47,174 bases of DNA, from contig NZ_SRXX01000022.1 in assembly GCF_004804315.1 (NCBI RefSeq), positions 1 to 47,174 of the forward strand, written 5' to 3'. The position numbers and the translations under genes were made by a program. Positions 34,382-43,224 of the stretch are shown in pieces (within the stretch, counting starts at the first letter, position 1; every line of letters begins with the position of its first letter). Origin of the DNA: Flagellimonas onchidii. GTDB taxonomy: Bacteria > Bacteroidota > Bacteroidia > Flavobacteriales > Flavobacteriaceae. The notes under the pieces were generated by a model that was given only the letters and a program-made list of their open reading frames with translations, was not told where the DNA came from and did not search any database.

Positions 34382-34397
34382 GGGGAAACAAAGGTTT

Positions 34398-34838
34398 ATG
34401 TTATCCAACGCGTGTAAATATGCCATACGGTCCATTCTTTATTTGGGCATTCAAGCCAATGAAAATGAGAAGATTGGAGTAAAAAGAATCGCCGAATCGC
34501 TTGAAACCCCGCAGCCTTTTTTGGCCAAATTATTACAACAGCTTACCAAAAACGGTTTGGTTTCATCATCCAAAGGCCCCACGGGCGGTTTTTTCCTGGA
34601 TGAACAAAATTTGGAAAACTCGGTTTGGGATGTCATAAAATGCATTGATGGCACGGACAAATTTGACCAATGCTTTATGGGGTTAGCAGCTTGTGGTGAT
34701 GAAAACCCGTGTCCAGTTCATTTTACGGTAGCTCCGTTCAAGAAAAAAATCTATGCTGATTTTAAAGATAAAACCATAAAGGAGTTTGTAGCTGAAATAA
34801 AGCAAAAGGGCAGGCATATTTCGTTAAAAGATATATAA
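34398..34838 (+). CDS. Rrf2 family transcriptional regulator, likely iron-sulfur NO sensor
   Basis: The start at 34398 (MLSNACKYAIRSILYLG) is preferred to the upstream ATG at 34362, which would precede the promoter box. The 146-residue protein has an N-terminal winged helix (GVKRIAESLETPQPFLAKLLQQLTKNGLVSSSKGPTGGF) and, near residue 95-110, three cysteines in DQCFMGLAACGDENPCP (spaced C-x6-C-x5-C), a layout like the cluster ligands of IscR and NsrR. NsrR-type proteins lose DNA binding when NO attacks the cluster, releasing NO-defence genes. Position within the nor/ric/nad region and a shared palindrome in its own, ric and norC promoters make it the candidate repressor of this set (inference). 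An IscR-like role in cluster supply is the main alternative. Confidence 0.88.
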   Translation: MLSNACKYAIRSILYLGIQANENEKIGVKRIAESLETPQPFLAKLLQQLTKNGLVSSSKGPTGGFFLDEQNLENSVWDVIKCIDGTDKFDQCFMGLAACGDENPCPVHFTVAPFKKKIYADFKDKTIKEFVAEIKQKGRHISLKDI

Positions 34839-34868
34839 GGTATAATCTCACTAAGTCAATAAGCAATA

Positions 34869-36665
34869 TCATTCCAAACTTTGGATTTTCGTATTTAGTT
34901 CATTAAATCTTTTCTCGCTTTTTCTTAAATCGCTCAGAACTAGAATCAAATTTGTTATTCTGGTCTGACTTTGGTCAAAAAGTTTGCGGTAATACACTAT
35001 TCCCTCTTTCAGGTTAAGGGCAAAGGTTTTCAAGTATTTTATTTGTTTTGGACTAGTGTCCAAGATTCCTTCCTCTAACTTTTTCTTTAAAAAATCGATG
35101 TAAATATTGAGCTCTTTTATAAACATGTTGGGCCTATTCTTTTTTGTAATTCTCGGGGCTTTACCATAAATGGCTTTAATAATTTCCTCAAGTCCCATGG
35201 CCTTGGAGAAATAGGCTATATTGGGGCCTGGACAAACGGAAACCCCCTCCCCCTCAGTTTTAGTGTCCAAATTATTGGCCAATAACGCTGTAGTTCCCAA
35301 TCCTACACAGGTACATGTTTTTTCAATGATTTTATTGAACTTTACCTGATATTCTTTTTCCGAAATACCCTCTTTGTCCAAAGCTTTGATTTTTAGGTGC
35401 TGGTATTGCCTGGATGCGGTACAAATTCCCTTCTCTGTAAATTCTTTGTTCAATGCCACAAACTTTTTGGGGCAAGCACTTCCGGGTCTTCCTTTCTGGA
35501 TAAGACGTGCCTTCTCTTCATCCTTAGTATTTCCCTTAAGGTTATTGAAGGGTACTCCCAAAGGAGAAATATCACTTAAATAGACATCCTCTTCACTAGC
35601 GTCAATCAACTTGTTTAAAGTAGCCTTATCCACCGTTGTGGCCTCTGGAACCAACAAGAAAGGTGTTCCCCAACCTACAGAATCCACAAGGTAATGTTCC
35701 AACAAAAATTGATGCTCTTCAGCTGTACCGACCCCTCCTTGGGCCGAAATTTTAAACCCCAAATCCTTTTTAGGAATTATACCTCCCTGGCAGGACAGCG
35801 TATGAAATAAAGTTTCCTGTAAGATTTGGCGTAACTCCTCCCTTTTTATCTTAAATTCCTCCAACACTGGACCCAAAAGATAACCGTCCGTTGCAAAAGC
35901 GTGTCCACCGCAGTTTAGTCCTGATTCTATTCTGTATTCTGAAACCCAGATTCCTTTCTTTGCCAAAAACTTCCCTTGAATCAAGGCTGAACGATAATCA
36001 CTTACCTTAAGGACAATCTTCTTTTTGATACATCCATTTTCATTCGGATAAAAATCTTGAAACTTTGCCAAGTAACTATATAATCTCGGGTTCATTCCCG
36101 CAGAAAGAATCAATGATGAATCGACTTTACTTTGTGCAAACCCTCTTAAGGCCGCATGAGCATCATTATATTCAATGGGGAGTTTAATGTCTTTCCTATA
36201 GTTGTCCTTATCTACTTTGGTCATGATATTTACATCAATTCCACCCATAGAAAAATTCTCTTTGAACCAATCTTTTATTTCATTTAGACTAAAATGATTC
36301 TTTGTTAGTTGTTTAAACTCCTGCTTTAGCGTAGAAGCATCCGGGAGTGTATCAAAAAAACCATTAATATCGTTTAGGGTTCTAGTTGTGGTTTTCCTGA
36401 ATTCCTCAAACTCGTTTTCAGATAATGTCTTGATCAAATTTAAGTACGATGTAATCCTCTTGGCCCTGAAATCTTCCATTTTCTCGGTGATTTCCTCATA
36501 TGGAATCTTAAACTTTTGACAATACATCTTCCTCATCCTTTCCAATAAAATATCATCCACCAATGATATCACGGAGTCTATCCCAAATTTGGAAACTTTA
36601 AGCGGGGAATCTACAGTAAACCCAATTCCCATTACAGGAATATGAAATGAATGCGTTTGTGCCAT
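34869..36665 (-). CDS. Unrecognised 598-residue protein with flavoprotein-like barrel motifs and nine cysteines
   Basis: No confident family. Residues 305-342 (ISAQGGVGTAEEHQFLLEHYLVDSVGWGTPFLLVPE) resemble the phosphate/FMN-binding end of a TIM-barrel flavoenzyme such as nitronate monooxygenase, FabK or glutamate synthase domain 2. Residues 243-260 (EYRIESGLNCGGHAFATD) are similar in style. Nine cysteines are present, C49, C212, C252, C292, C398, C415, C451, C453 and C478, several in ACPKK, ICTASR, CTCVG and VCPGP settings that suggest metal or cluster binding. The C-terminal third is helical and basic. It is the last gene of the nor operon, 39 bp after norF and convergent with rrf2, so a role in NO or nitrite metabolism or its repair is likely, though unproven. 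Confidence 0.7.
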   Translation of the reverse strand: MAQTHSFHIPVMGIGFTVDSPLKVSKFGIDSVISLVDDILLERMRKMYCQKFKIPYEEITEKMEDFRAKRITSYLNLIKTLSENEFEEFRKTTTRTLNDINGFFDTLPDASTLKQEFKQLTKNHFSLNEIKDWFKENFSMGGIDVNIMTKVDKDNYRKDIKLPIEYNDAHAALRGFAQSKVDSSLILSAGMNPRLYSYLAKFQDFYPNENGCIKKKIVLKVSDYRSALIQGKFLAKKGIWVSEYRIESGLNCGGHAFATDGYLLGPVLEEFKIKREELRQILQETLFHTLSCQGGIIPKKDLGFKISAQGGVGTAEEHQFLLEHYLVDSVGWGTPFLLVPEATTVDKATLNKLIDASEEDVYLSDISPLGVPFNNLKGNTKDEEKARLIQKGRPGSACPKKFVALNKEFTEKGICTASRQYQHLKIKALDKEGISEKEYQVKFNKIIEKTCTCVGLGTTALLANNLDTKTEGEGVSVCPGPNIAYFSKAMGLEEIIKAIYGKAPRITKKNRPNMFIKELNIYIDFLKKKLEEGILDTSPKQIKYLKTFALNLKEGIVYYRKLFDQSQTRITNLILVLSDLRKSEKRFNELNTKIQSLE

Positions 36666-36704
36666 AATTATGTGAAGCCAACTCCCGTCTTGTGGCTTAT
36701 TATT

Positions 36705-36941
36705 TTATGAAATGATTAAAATGATTGTTATAAATAATATTAGAAAGCTTAAAATGATAATTTTCCAAAAGGAGTGAGCCTTTTTCAATTCCATAAACTC
36801 AAAGGCCACCCCTAAAAATTTTAGGCCAGCTAAAATCATAATTGAAATGACGAGGAATATTCCCTGTATTCCTGAAAGAAACGACGCCAAGATGGTTAGC
36901 ACCAATAAGAAAACCCAAGTTATCGTTGTTGTTTTGTCCAT
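36705..36941 (-). CDS. norF: Small cytochrome-oxidase subunit IV-like membrane protein (NorF type)
   Basis: The 78-residue protein is almost wholly hydrophobic, with three membrane helices (about 8-25, 28-45 and 58-77) and the AGLKFLGVAFEFMELKKAH segment typical of the prokaryotic COX4 family found beside NorE. Such proteins help assembly or function of NO reductase. It starts at the base after the norE stop, within the nor operon. Confidence 0.78.
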   Translation of the reverse strand: MDKTTTITWVFLLVLTILASFLSGIQGIFLVISIMILAGLKFLGVAFEFMELKKAHSFWKIIILSFLILFITIILIIS

Positions 36942-37538
36942 CTAAAAGAATAAATAAAGTATAGGGAACAGTAAAAGCCAAATGAGGTCACACATATGCC
37001 AAAAAGCGGCACTGGCCTCTATATCTTCAATGGTGGTTGATTCTTTTTTTAACCCAAAATATACCGAGGTCAGAATAACCAATCCTATAATTACATGTAC
37101 CACATGAAATAGGGTAAGCATCCAATAATAGCTAAAAAAAGTATTGTAGCCCATACTGAAACCTGCACTAAGTTTTTCATAGTATTCCCAGCTCTTTACT
37201 ACTAAAAACAAGCTGCCAAAAAATAAGGTAGCCAGAAGATATTTCTTAAGGGCATGCTTTCCTTTGGCCTTTACTTCTTTAATAGAAAGCGCCATAAAAA
37301 ACCCGCTCGTGAGCAAAAAGATAGTATTGATCATCCCATAAGTAACATTTAATGTCAATCTGGAACCATGAAACTGGACTGCTTCGGTTTTACCTTCATA
37401 CACCATAGCTATTAAGGCAATACCGAAAGTTATCAACTCCAAAAAGATAATGATCCAAATCAAAATTCCGCCTGGAGGATAATAAATGCTTTTATAATTG
37501 ATTTGTTTTTGATTCATATCTGTTTGCATTGCCCCCAT
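36942..37538 (-). CDS. norE: Cytochrome c oxidase subunit III-like protein (NorE type)
   Basis: The 198-residue protein has five to six membrane helices and the heme-copper oxidase subunit III pattern: PPGGILIWIIIFLELITFGIALIA at the start, then WMLTLFHVVHVIIGLVILTSVYFG with its paired histidines, ending FWHMCDLIWLLLFPILYLFF. NorE homologues improve activity of the NorBC reductase, perhaps in membrane assembly. Its ATG shares one base with the norD stop (TAATG), which indicates tight translational coupling. Confidence 0.87.
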   Translation of the reverse strand: MGAMQTDMNQKQINYKSIYYPPGGILIWIIIFLELITFGIALIAMVYEGKTEAVQFHGSRLTLNVTYGMINTIFLLTSGFFMALSIKEVKAKGKHALKKYLLATLFFGSLFLVVKSWEYYEKLSAGFSMGYNTFFSYYWMLTLFHVVHVIIGLVILTSVYFGLKKESTTIEDIEASAAFWHMCDLIWLLLFPILYLFF

Positions 37539-39313
37539 TAAGACTGATGCTTTATTTTCTCGTAAAGTTTTACCAAGGATTGCAATAACTCCACTGGTGT
37601 GGTCAAAATTTGATAATGGTTCTGTCCAAACATTTGTGGGAGGTAGTACTTTGCCTGGGCTTCTATGGCCAATGCGTAAGAGTTTATTTGGCGTTCATTC
37701 AGCTCACGTAAGGCCTGTTTGATGTCATTTATCCCATATTTTCCTTCATATCTATCGTAGTCGTTAGGTTTTCCGTCGGAAATCAGGATTACCCATTTGT
37801 TCTTGGTGTCTCTTTTGTCCAGCAATGCTCCCGAATGCCGCAATGCGGGGCCGATTCTTGTATAACCGTTGGGCTCTATAGCCCCAATTTTAAATTTTGC
37901 CCGGTTCCAATCCTCGTCAAAGCCTTTCATGGTGACGTAAGAAGAATGATTCCTAGTCTTGGAATAAAAGCTATTGATAGAGAAATCGATATTGAATTCC
38001 TCCAATATTTCACCGAACAGTATGGATACCTGCTTTTCCACATCAATGACCCTGTTCCTGGCCGCATAACCATCGCTAGATAGACTGCTATCCAACAACA
38101 ACAAAATGGAAAGGTCCTTTTCCTTTTTGCGCTTGGACAAGTAGACTTTTTCCGAAGGGGTATGGCCAGAATACACATCCACAAACAAATCGGTAATAGC
38201 ATCCAAATCAAATTCTTCCCCTTGGGCTTGTCTTCGCTGCTGCTGATATTTGTTGTTTACCGTTGTCAACATTTTTCGTAAACCCGATAAGGTGGTCCTG
38301 TTTTTGGAAATCGCTTCCTTATAATAATCCGGATTGGTTTTTACAATGGTTTTGGGGTATACTTTACAAAAATCTTGTTTGTAACTGCGTTTGGACTGGT
38401 CCCATTCATCATAACTAACAAAGTAACCGCTATCGTCACGATCCGCACTTTCTGCGATAGTGGTGTTTTCAACAAAATCTGCCTGGTAAACGGAATGTAC
38501 AGTATCGTCAACCCGAACGGTATGCTTCATGTTTAAATCCTCAAGGGCATTGGCATGATCCTCCAAATCATCTTCTCCATCCATATTTCTAAAATTCCCT
38601 CCAAATTCATCCGCAGTTTCCACTTTTTCAAATTGGTGTTGCAATACAGCATCTTCCACTTGTTTTTCATCTACTTGAACTGAAACAATCTCTTCTACGG
38701 CATTGGCTTTGAGGGTAGTTTTAGATTGGTATTGATTTGCGGACTTTACTTTTTCGGAAAAATTTTCCAAAGTATCCCCCATTTCCTCCCCTGGGGTATC
38801 CCGCATCCATTTGCCATAAATAAATGAAAAATCTGGTGTTGTTTTTGGTTTTACCCGGGCCGAATAATGGGATATGAATTTTTGATAATATTCTTGGGTT
38901 ACCGGAAATTCCCTGAACAATTGTTCTAGGACAAGCGTGGAGGTTTTTTGTGCATTTTCTTGAGAATCTTTTAGAGAATGCTCATCGGGGTCTTTCCAAT
39001 TAAGGCCCAAGTTTTTTTGAATGGATAAGTACAGGGCCCTAAATAAATAAAAGGATAGATTTTCCTCAACTGTAGCAAACTCAGCATACTTTACTGGCAG
39101 AAAAAAATTATTGTTTTTATACCCTCCTTCCCTTTCAGCGGCATAGAGTTCTATAGGTTCCCCTGTGATTGCGCGGGCAAAAATGGTAAGCCGTGGTTTT
39201 ATATCTTCCAAGATAATCGCATTTGCCAGGTTGGCCTCTCTATTCTTTTTTCGTTTTTTAAAATAGTGGGCAAACTTGGTGAAGATATATTCATCGGGTT
39301 CAAACTCAAACAT
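37538..39313 (-). CDS. norD: NorD-like von Willebrand factor A protein
   Basis: NorD works with the NorQ ATPase to insert metal into, or activate, NO reductase. Of the 591 residues, the C-terminal third is a VWA domain with a complete MIDAS: D408-SSLS (DxSxS), the GYTRIGPAL threonine and SDGKPND with its aspartate. The N-terminal two thirds are acidic and helical (EEMGDTLENF, VDEKQVEDAV), as in other NorD proteins. It sits between norQ (7-bp gap) and norE (1-bp overlap). Confidence 0.93.
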   Translation of the reverse strand: MFEFEPDEYIFTKFAHYFKKRKKNREANLANAIILEDIKPRLTIFARAITGEPIELYAAEREGGYKNNNFFLPVKYAEFATVEENLSFYLFRALYLSIQKNLGLNWKDPDEHSLKDSQENAQKTSTLVLEQLFREFPVTQEYYQKFISHYSARVKPKTTPDFSFIYGKWMRDTPGEEMGDTLENFSEKVKSANQYQSKTTLKANAVEEIVSVQVDEKQVEDAVLQHQFEKVETADEFGGNFRNMDGEDDLEDHANALEDLNMKHTVRVDDTVHSVYQADFVENTTIAESADRDDSGYFVSYDEWDQSKRSYKQDFCKVYPKTIVKTNPDYYKEAISKNRTTLSGLRKMLTTVNNKYQQQRRQAQGEEFDLDAITDLFVDVYSGHTPSEKVYLSKRKKEKDLSILLLLDSSLSSDGYAARNRVIDVEKQVSILFGEILEEFNIDFSINSFYSKTRNHSSYVTMKGFDEDWNRAKFKIGAIEPNGYTRIGPALRHSGALLDKRDTKNKWVILISDGKPNDYDRYEGKYGINDIKQALRELNERQINSYALAIEAQAKYYLPQMFGQNHYQILTTPVELLQSLVKLYEKIKHQS

Positions 39314-39320
39314 GGCACAA

Positions 39321-40145
39321 CTATATCATTAAATCGCATAGGTCGTTCAGGGCACTTATAACCTCCAGGTCATCTGTAAGTGGTTCCACAATAGCAGCAT
39401 GTACGGCTAATCTTTTGGGTAAACCGGAACGCATTAATTTGGCAGCATCCACCAATAATCTGGTGGAAACAGTTTCTGTAAGTCCCAACTCCGTTAAATT
39501 CCTGATTTTATTTGCGATATTGACCAATTTCTTAGCATCAGCTCCCAGGATGTTTGTTTCATTTACCAATATCTCTGCCTCGGCTTTGGCTTCTGGGTAG
39601 TTGAAAGAAACAGCCACAAAACGTTGTCGGGTAGAAGGTTTCAATTCTTTGAACCCGCGTTGATAACCAGGGTTAAAGGAAGCGACCAACATGAAGTCGG
39701 GGTGGGCCTTTATGGTTTCCCCAAGTTTATCAACAAACAATTCGCGCCGGTGATCGGTCAGGGAATGTATGGCCACGATTACATCAGGTCTAGCTTCGGC
39801 TATCTCATCCAAATACAATATGGCTCCTGTTTTAACAGCTATGGTCAAGGGTCCATCCATCCATACCGTTTCTGCACCCTTAATAATGTACCGACCGATC
39901 AAATCGGTAGATGAAGTTTCTTCATGACAGCTCACCGTTATCAATGGTTGCTCAAGTTCGTGGGCCATAAATTCAATAAACCTTGATTTCCCAGTCCCCG
40001 TTGGACCTTTTAACAAGAATGGGATCTTGCTTTTGTGGGAGTGTTTGAAAACAGCTATCTCCTGTCCCACCGATCTGTAATAAGGGGCTACTTCCTTTGA
40101 AATTGTAGTCATGTCTATTCTTTTTTCCTCAATGGCATTGACCAT
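39321..40145 (-). CDS. norQ: NorQ/CbbQ-type MoxR AAA+ ATPase
   Basis: This is a 274-residue ATPase of the MoxR group. Walker A is GPTGTGKS (47-54), Walker B is GAILYLDEIAEA, the sensor region is LVASFNPGY, and the arginine finger stretch is SRQR-like in KPSTRQRFVAVSF. CbbQ/NorQ partners drive activation of their target metalloenzyme together with a VWA protein, which here is norD. An alternative ATG at 40112 would remove an N-terminal 11-residue extension. The gap of 109 bp to the sco gene has no clear promoter, so it is likely in the same operon. Confidence 0.94.
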   Translation of the reverse strand: MVNAIEEKRIDMTTISKEVAPYYRSVGQEIAVFKHSHKSKIPFLLKGPTGTGKSRFIEFMAHELEQPLITVSCHEETSSTDLIGRYIIKGAETVWMDGPLTIAVKTGAILYLDEIAEARPDVIVAIHSLTDHRRELFVDKLGETIKAHPDFMLVASFNPGYQRGFKELKPSTRQRFVAVSFNYPEAKAEAEILVNETNILGADAKKLVNIANKIRNLTELGLTETVSTRLLVDAAKLMRSGLPKRLAVHAAIVEPLTDDLEVISALNDLCDLMI

Positions 40146-40254
40146 GGTGTATCTATTTTAAGGCCTAAAAAGCAATCCGGGCAAAGCAATTTTTGAAGAG
40201 TCAGGTATGAGCAAAAATGAGTGCCTTACTACTGATCGTGATTGCTTAATAGAC
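40146..40254. other. Short spacer in the nor operon
   Basis: The 109 bp between sco and norQ hold no credible gene, strong hairpin or matching promoter box. A 63-codon frame at 40158-40349 on the minus strand overlaps sco and looks like chance. Confidence 0.5.
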
Positions 40255-40974
40255 CTATTTTTTAACTGTTTCAATAATTTTTTTGATGGTTTCTCTGTTA
40301 TCCACACCCAATCCTTCTTGTTGGTGTACCAATTCACCTTGTGGGTCAAACACGCTGATAATATTGGAATGGGAAAAATCCATGGGTGAAATCTGTTTAT
40401 ATTTTACCGCCAACACATTAGCAAATTCCCTTACACTTTTCTCTGTTCCCTGAAGGAAGGTCCAATGCTCTGCATCCATAAGGTTTTCTTTGGCAAAAGC
40501 TTTTAAATGTTCTGGCGTATCTGTTTTTGGGTCGATACTCACCAACACATATTGTAAATCTTTATTGAAAGCTTCCGGAATCTGCTTTTCAATATTTCGC
40601 ATATCGGCCACCAATCTGGGGCAGGCAGCTTTGCATGTGGTATATATCATGACCATGACCAAGGTTTTTCCTTTTAGGTCCTTTAATGCGATGGTGTTAC
40701 CTTCTTCCGTATTCCACTTGGAGGTTAAATTGAAAATGGATTCTTCGGAAATCCCATCCATTTCCATAGGTTCTGGTGTTATAGAAGCCATGGTCATTAA
40801 GTCCATCTTACAAACAGGACAGCTTCCTGTCTTATGATAGGTTTTATCCCCCTCGCATTTCATGGGACATGCATAAGCTGTCTCATTTCTTGCCATGGTT
40901 TTGGCTCCATTATTACAGGAAACCAGTACAAAGAGCATTGTAAAAATGCCAATAATCCACTTATAGCTGTTCAT
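40255..40974 (-). CDS. SCO1/SenC-like copper chaperone with N-terminal heavy-metal-binding domain
   Basis: The 239-residue lipoprotein (lipobox FVLVSC) starts with a metal-binding domain, YACPMKCEGDKTYHKTGSCPVCKMDL, of the kind found on copper-handling proteins, then a thioredoxin-like SCO domain with TTCKAACP (CxxxC) and a late histidine in MDFSHSNI. SCO proteins deliver copper to the CuA site of oxidases; here, between nirV and norQ, the more likely client is the copper enzyme NirK, or the oxidase-like NO reductase (inference). Its start overlaps the nirV-like gene end by 14 bp. Confidence 0.9.
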   Translation of the reverse strand: MNSYKWIIGIFTMLFVLVSCNNGAKTMARNETAYACPMKCEGDKTYHKTGSCPVCKMDLMTMASITPEPMEMDGISEESIFNLTSKWNTEEGNTIALKDLKGKTLVMVMIYTTCKAACPRLVADMRNIEKQIPEAFNKDLQYVLVSIDPKTDTPEHLKAFAKENLMDAEHWTFLQGTEKSVREFANVLAVKYKQISPMDFSHSNIISVFDPQGELVHQQEGLGVDNRETIKKIIETVKK

Positions 40975-41737
40975 TTTCTTTGTCTTTTACACATCTAAAT
41001 CCAAGGTTTTTCATAGTGTATTTTGCCTTCAGACTTCCTCGGGTTGCATATCGCATAAAGGCAGCATAGTTCATTAAATCTGTGGCTCCAACAGCGCCAC
41101 TCCCACAGAATAGGTTACTGTCGTTATCCACATCTTTCCGTGATTCACCGGACACCAGCACTGAGTTAAAATCCGAAGTCCATTCCCAGACCAAACCATG
41201 TAGATCATAAATGCCCCAATAATTTTTAAAGGTTGAGCCAATTATATTGTTGAACGTCTTGGGCTTCTCATACCATCCCAAGATATAAGCGTTATAGGTT
41301 TCATTTTTTCTTGCATCCGGTTCACTTTCATCGGCCATGGCAGCATACTCCCATTCGTCTATGGTCGGCAATCGCTTCCCTTGACATTCGCAATAGGCAT
41401 TCGCCGCAAACCAACTAATATTGGTCACCGGTGCATTTAAGCTTTGTCCATAACCCAAGGCGGTATCCGAGGCCCAATTAATCAAATAACTACCATCCGC
41501 AAAGAGTTTTTTTACTTGCGATTTTCGCCACTTGGGATACTTTTTCACAAAAGCCACAAACTCTTCATTGGTGACCGGATATACATCCATATAAAAATCA
41601 GCTATGGTAACCTTTAAAGAATCCCTTCCGTAAAGTGGAATATAGTTTCCGCCTTGAACAGCGACCATTTTAGATTGACAATTTGCATGGCCCATCCAAA
41701 GAAAAAGTACACAAAATGTCAATCTTAAAACAGTCAT
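40961..41737 (-). CDS. nirV: SUMF1/formylglycine-generating-enzyme-like protein, NirV type
   Basis: The 258-residue protein has a signal peptide (LRLTFCVLFLWMGHANC) and an FGE-sulfatase fold: VQGGNYIPLYG, FYMDVYPVTNEEFVAFVKKYP, NISWFAANAYCECQGKRLPTIDEWEYAA, DLHGLVWEWTSDF and SLKAKYTMKNLGFRCV. Such proteins next to nirK are known as NirV, with unclear role; true formylglycine generation is not implied. It follows nirK by 10 bp and overlaps sco by 14 bp. Confidence 0.87.
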   Translation of the reverse strand: MTVLRLTFCVLFLWMGHANCQSKMVAVQGGNYIPLYGRDSLKVTIADFYMDVYPVTNEEFVAFVKKYPKWRKSQVKKLFADGSYLINWASDTALGYGQSLNAPVTNISWFAANAYCECQGKRLPTIDEWEYAAMADESEPDARKNETYNAYILGWYEKPKTFNNIIGSTFKNYWGIYDLHGLVWEWTSDFNSVLVSGESRKDVDNDSNLFCGSGAVGATDLMNYAAFMRYATRGSLKAKYTMKNLGFRCVKDKENEQL

Positions 41738-41747
41738 CCGCTACTGA

Positions 41748-43208
41748 TTAATGTCCACTTTTAACCTGGTCCACCTGAGCCTTGGTCACATTGGTTTTAT
41801 TATTTCCCCACGAATTGTAGATATAGGTAAGCACATCGGCAACCTCATCGCTACTAATGGCCTGCTTGGTCATTACGCTATTGTATTTTTGGCCATTGAC
41901 CGTGATTTCACCGGTTTTACCATTCAGAACAATATCTATGGCCCGATTCACATTGGCATTGAGATAATCCGATTCAGCCAAAGGTGGAAAGGCATTTGGG
42001 ATTCCCTCCCCGTTGGCCTGGTGACACGCAAAGCAGGTTTTGGCATATATCTGCTTTCCTGATTCCATTTTTTCTGCCAAAGTTTTGGTACCTGAACTTG
42101 TATCTGCTTTATCCCCTCCGTTGGGCATGGCCTGTATTCCTCCTCCTTCTGGATTATAAATCCCCTCTTGTATTACACCGGAATAAATGGTCTTGTTTTC
42201 TTCACCTTGGACTTTAAGCATGCCCAAAGCACCCTTGTTGAAGGCCCTGAAAATGGAATGGTCCACCAAAATAAAGGTGCCGGGAACATCTACCCTGAAC
42301 TCCACAATTGCGGCTCCACCTGCAGGAATTAAAGTAGTTTGCACATTCTCATTGATGCTGCTACCACCTTCAACCATCACCTTGTCAAAAATTTCCCCAA
42401 TCACATGAAAGGAGGATACCAAGTTCGGACCACCGTTCCCAACATAAAGTCGAACAGTTTCTCCCACATTGGCGGTAATGGCATTATCACCGGTTAAGGA
42501 ACCTACGCTTCCATTGAAAACCACATAATCGGCATCCTCATCAACAGCTTTTTGCATATCGAAGGGTTGTAGCCCCGGATCGCCATTTTCACCTTGGGTA
42601 TAAAAATCGCCCTGCATGATGTAATATTCCTTGTCCACTCTTGGTAGTCCTCCTTCCGGTTCAACCAAGATCAATCCGTACATTCCATTGGCAATGTGCA
42701 TTCCCACGGGAGCGGTAGCGCAGTGATATACATACAAGCCCTCATTTATGGTCTTAAAATTGAATTTCTTTTCATGACCGGGAGCCACAAAGGAAGATGT
42801 CGCCCCTCCACCAGGGCCAGTTACCGCATGTAAGTCTATGTTGTGGGGCAACTTGTTATCTGGGTGATTGGATAGGGTAAACTCCACCTCATCCCCAACT
42901 CTGGTTCTGATAAAGCTTCCAGGTACGGAACCGCCGAAGGTCCAATAGTTATAGGTAGTTCCATCAGTCATGGTACCTTCTTGTTCAAGAATTTCCATGT
43001 TCACAATGAGTTTTTTAGCTTTACGATCGCCAACTCCCCTCGGAACATTGGGTGGAGCTGTCAGCTCCGCTGTCATTTCTCTACTTACTGGAATATCGGC
43101 TGCAGAAGCGTACTCCTTTTTTGTGGTATTATCTATACAACTTTGCAGGCCAATGGCTCCAATGGCCATTAGACATAGTACTGCCAGTCCATTATTAGGT
43201 TTTCTCAT
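41748..43208 (-). CDS. nirK: Copper nitrite reductase NirK with fused C-terminal cytochrome c
   Basis: NirK reduces nitrite to nitric oxide. The 486-residue protein is a lipoprotein (lipobox LQSC). Two cupredoxin domains carry every expected ligand: PHNIDLHAV (type 1 and type 2 histidines), [17 protein letters not shown] (type 2 His, type 1 Cys, His and Met) and [12 protein letters not shown] (type 2 His). A C-terminal cytochrome c domain follows, with haem motif CFACH from residue 392 and an axial methionine in SVMTKQ; it should feed electrons directly to the type 1 copper. Fused haem forms are known but not the common type. The gene lies between norB (16-bp gap) and nirV, so NO made here is next to NO reductase. 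Confidence 0.96.
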   Translation of the reverse strand: MRKPNNGLAVLCLMAIGAIGLQSCIDNTTKKEYASAADIPVSREMTAELTAPPNVPRGVGDRKAKKLIVNMEILEQEGTMTDGTTYNYWTFGGSVPGSFIRTRVGDEVEFTLSNHPDNKLPHNIDLHAVTGPGGGATSSFVAPGHEKKFNFKTINEGLYVYHCATAPVGMHIANGMYGLILVEPEGGLPRVDKEYYIMQGDFYTQGENGDPGLQPFDMQKAVDEDADYVVFNGSVGSLTGDNAITANVGETVRLYVGNGGPNLVSSFHVIGEIFDKVMVEGGSSINENVQTTLIPAGGAAIVEFRVDVPGTFILVDHSIFRAFNKGALGMLKVQGEENKTIYSGVIQEGIYNPEGGGIQAMPNGGDKADTSSGTKTLAEKMESGKQIYAKTCFACHQANGEGIPNAFPPLAESDYLNANVNRAIDIVLNGKTGEITVNGQKYNSVMTKQAISSDEVADVLTYIYNSWGNNKTNVTKAQVDQVKSGH

Positions 43209-43224
43209 TTATATCATTTTTGGT

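Noticed and set aside
40158..40349. 63-codon minus-strand frame between sco and norQ
   Set aside because: It overlaps the end of sco in another frame, has no similarity to known proteins and no start signal.
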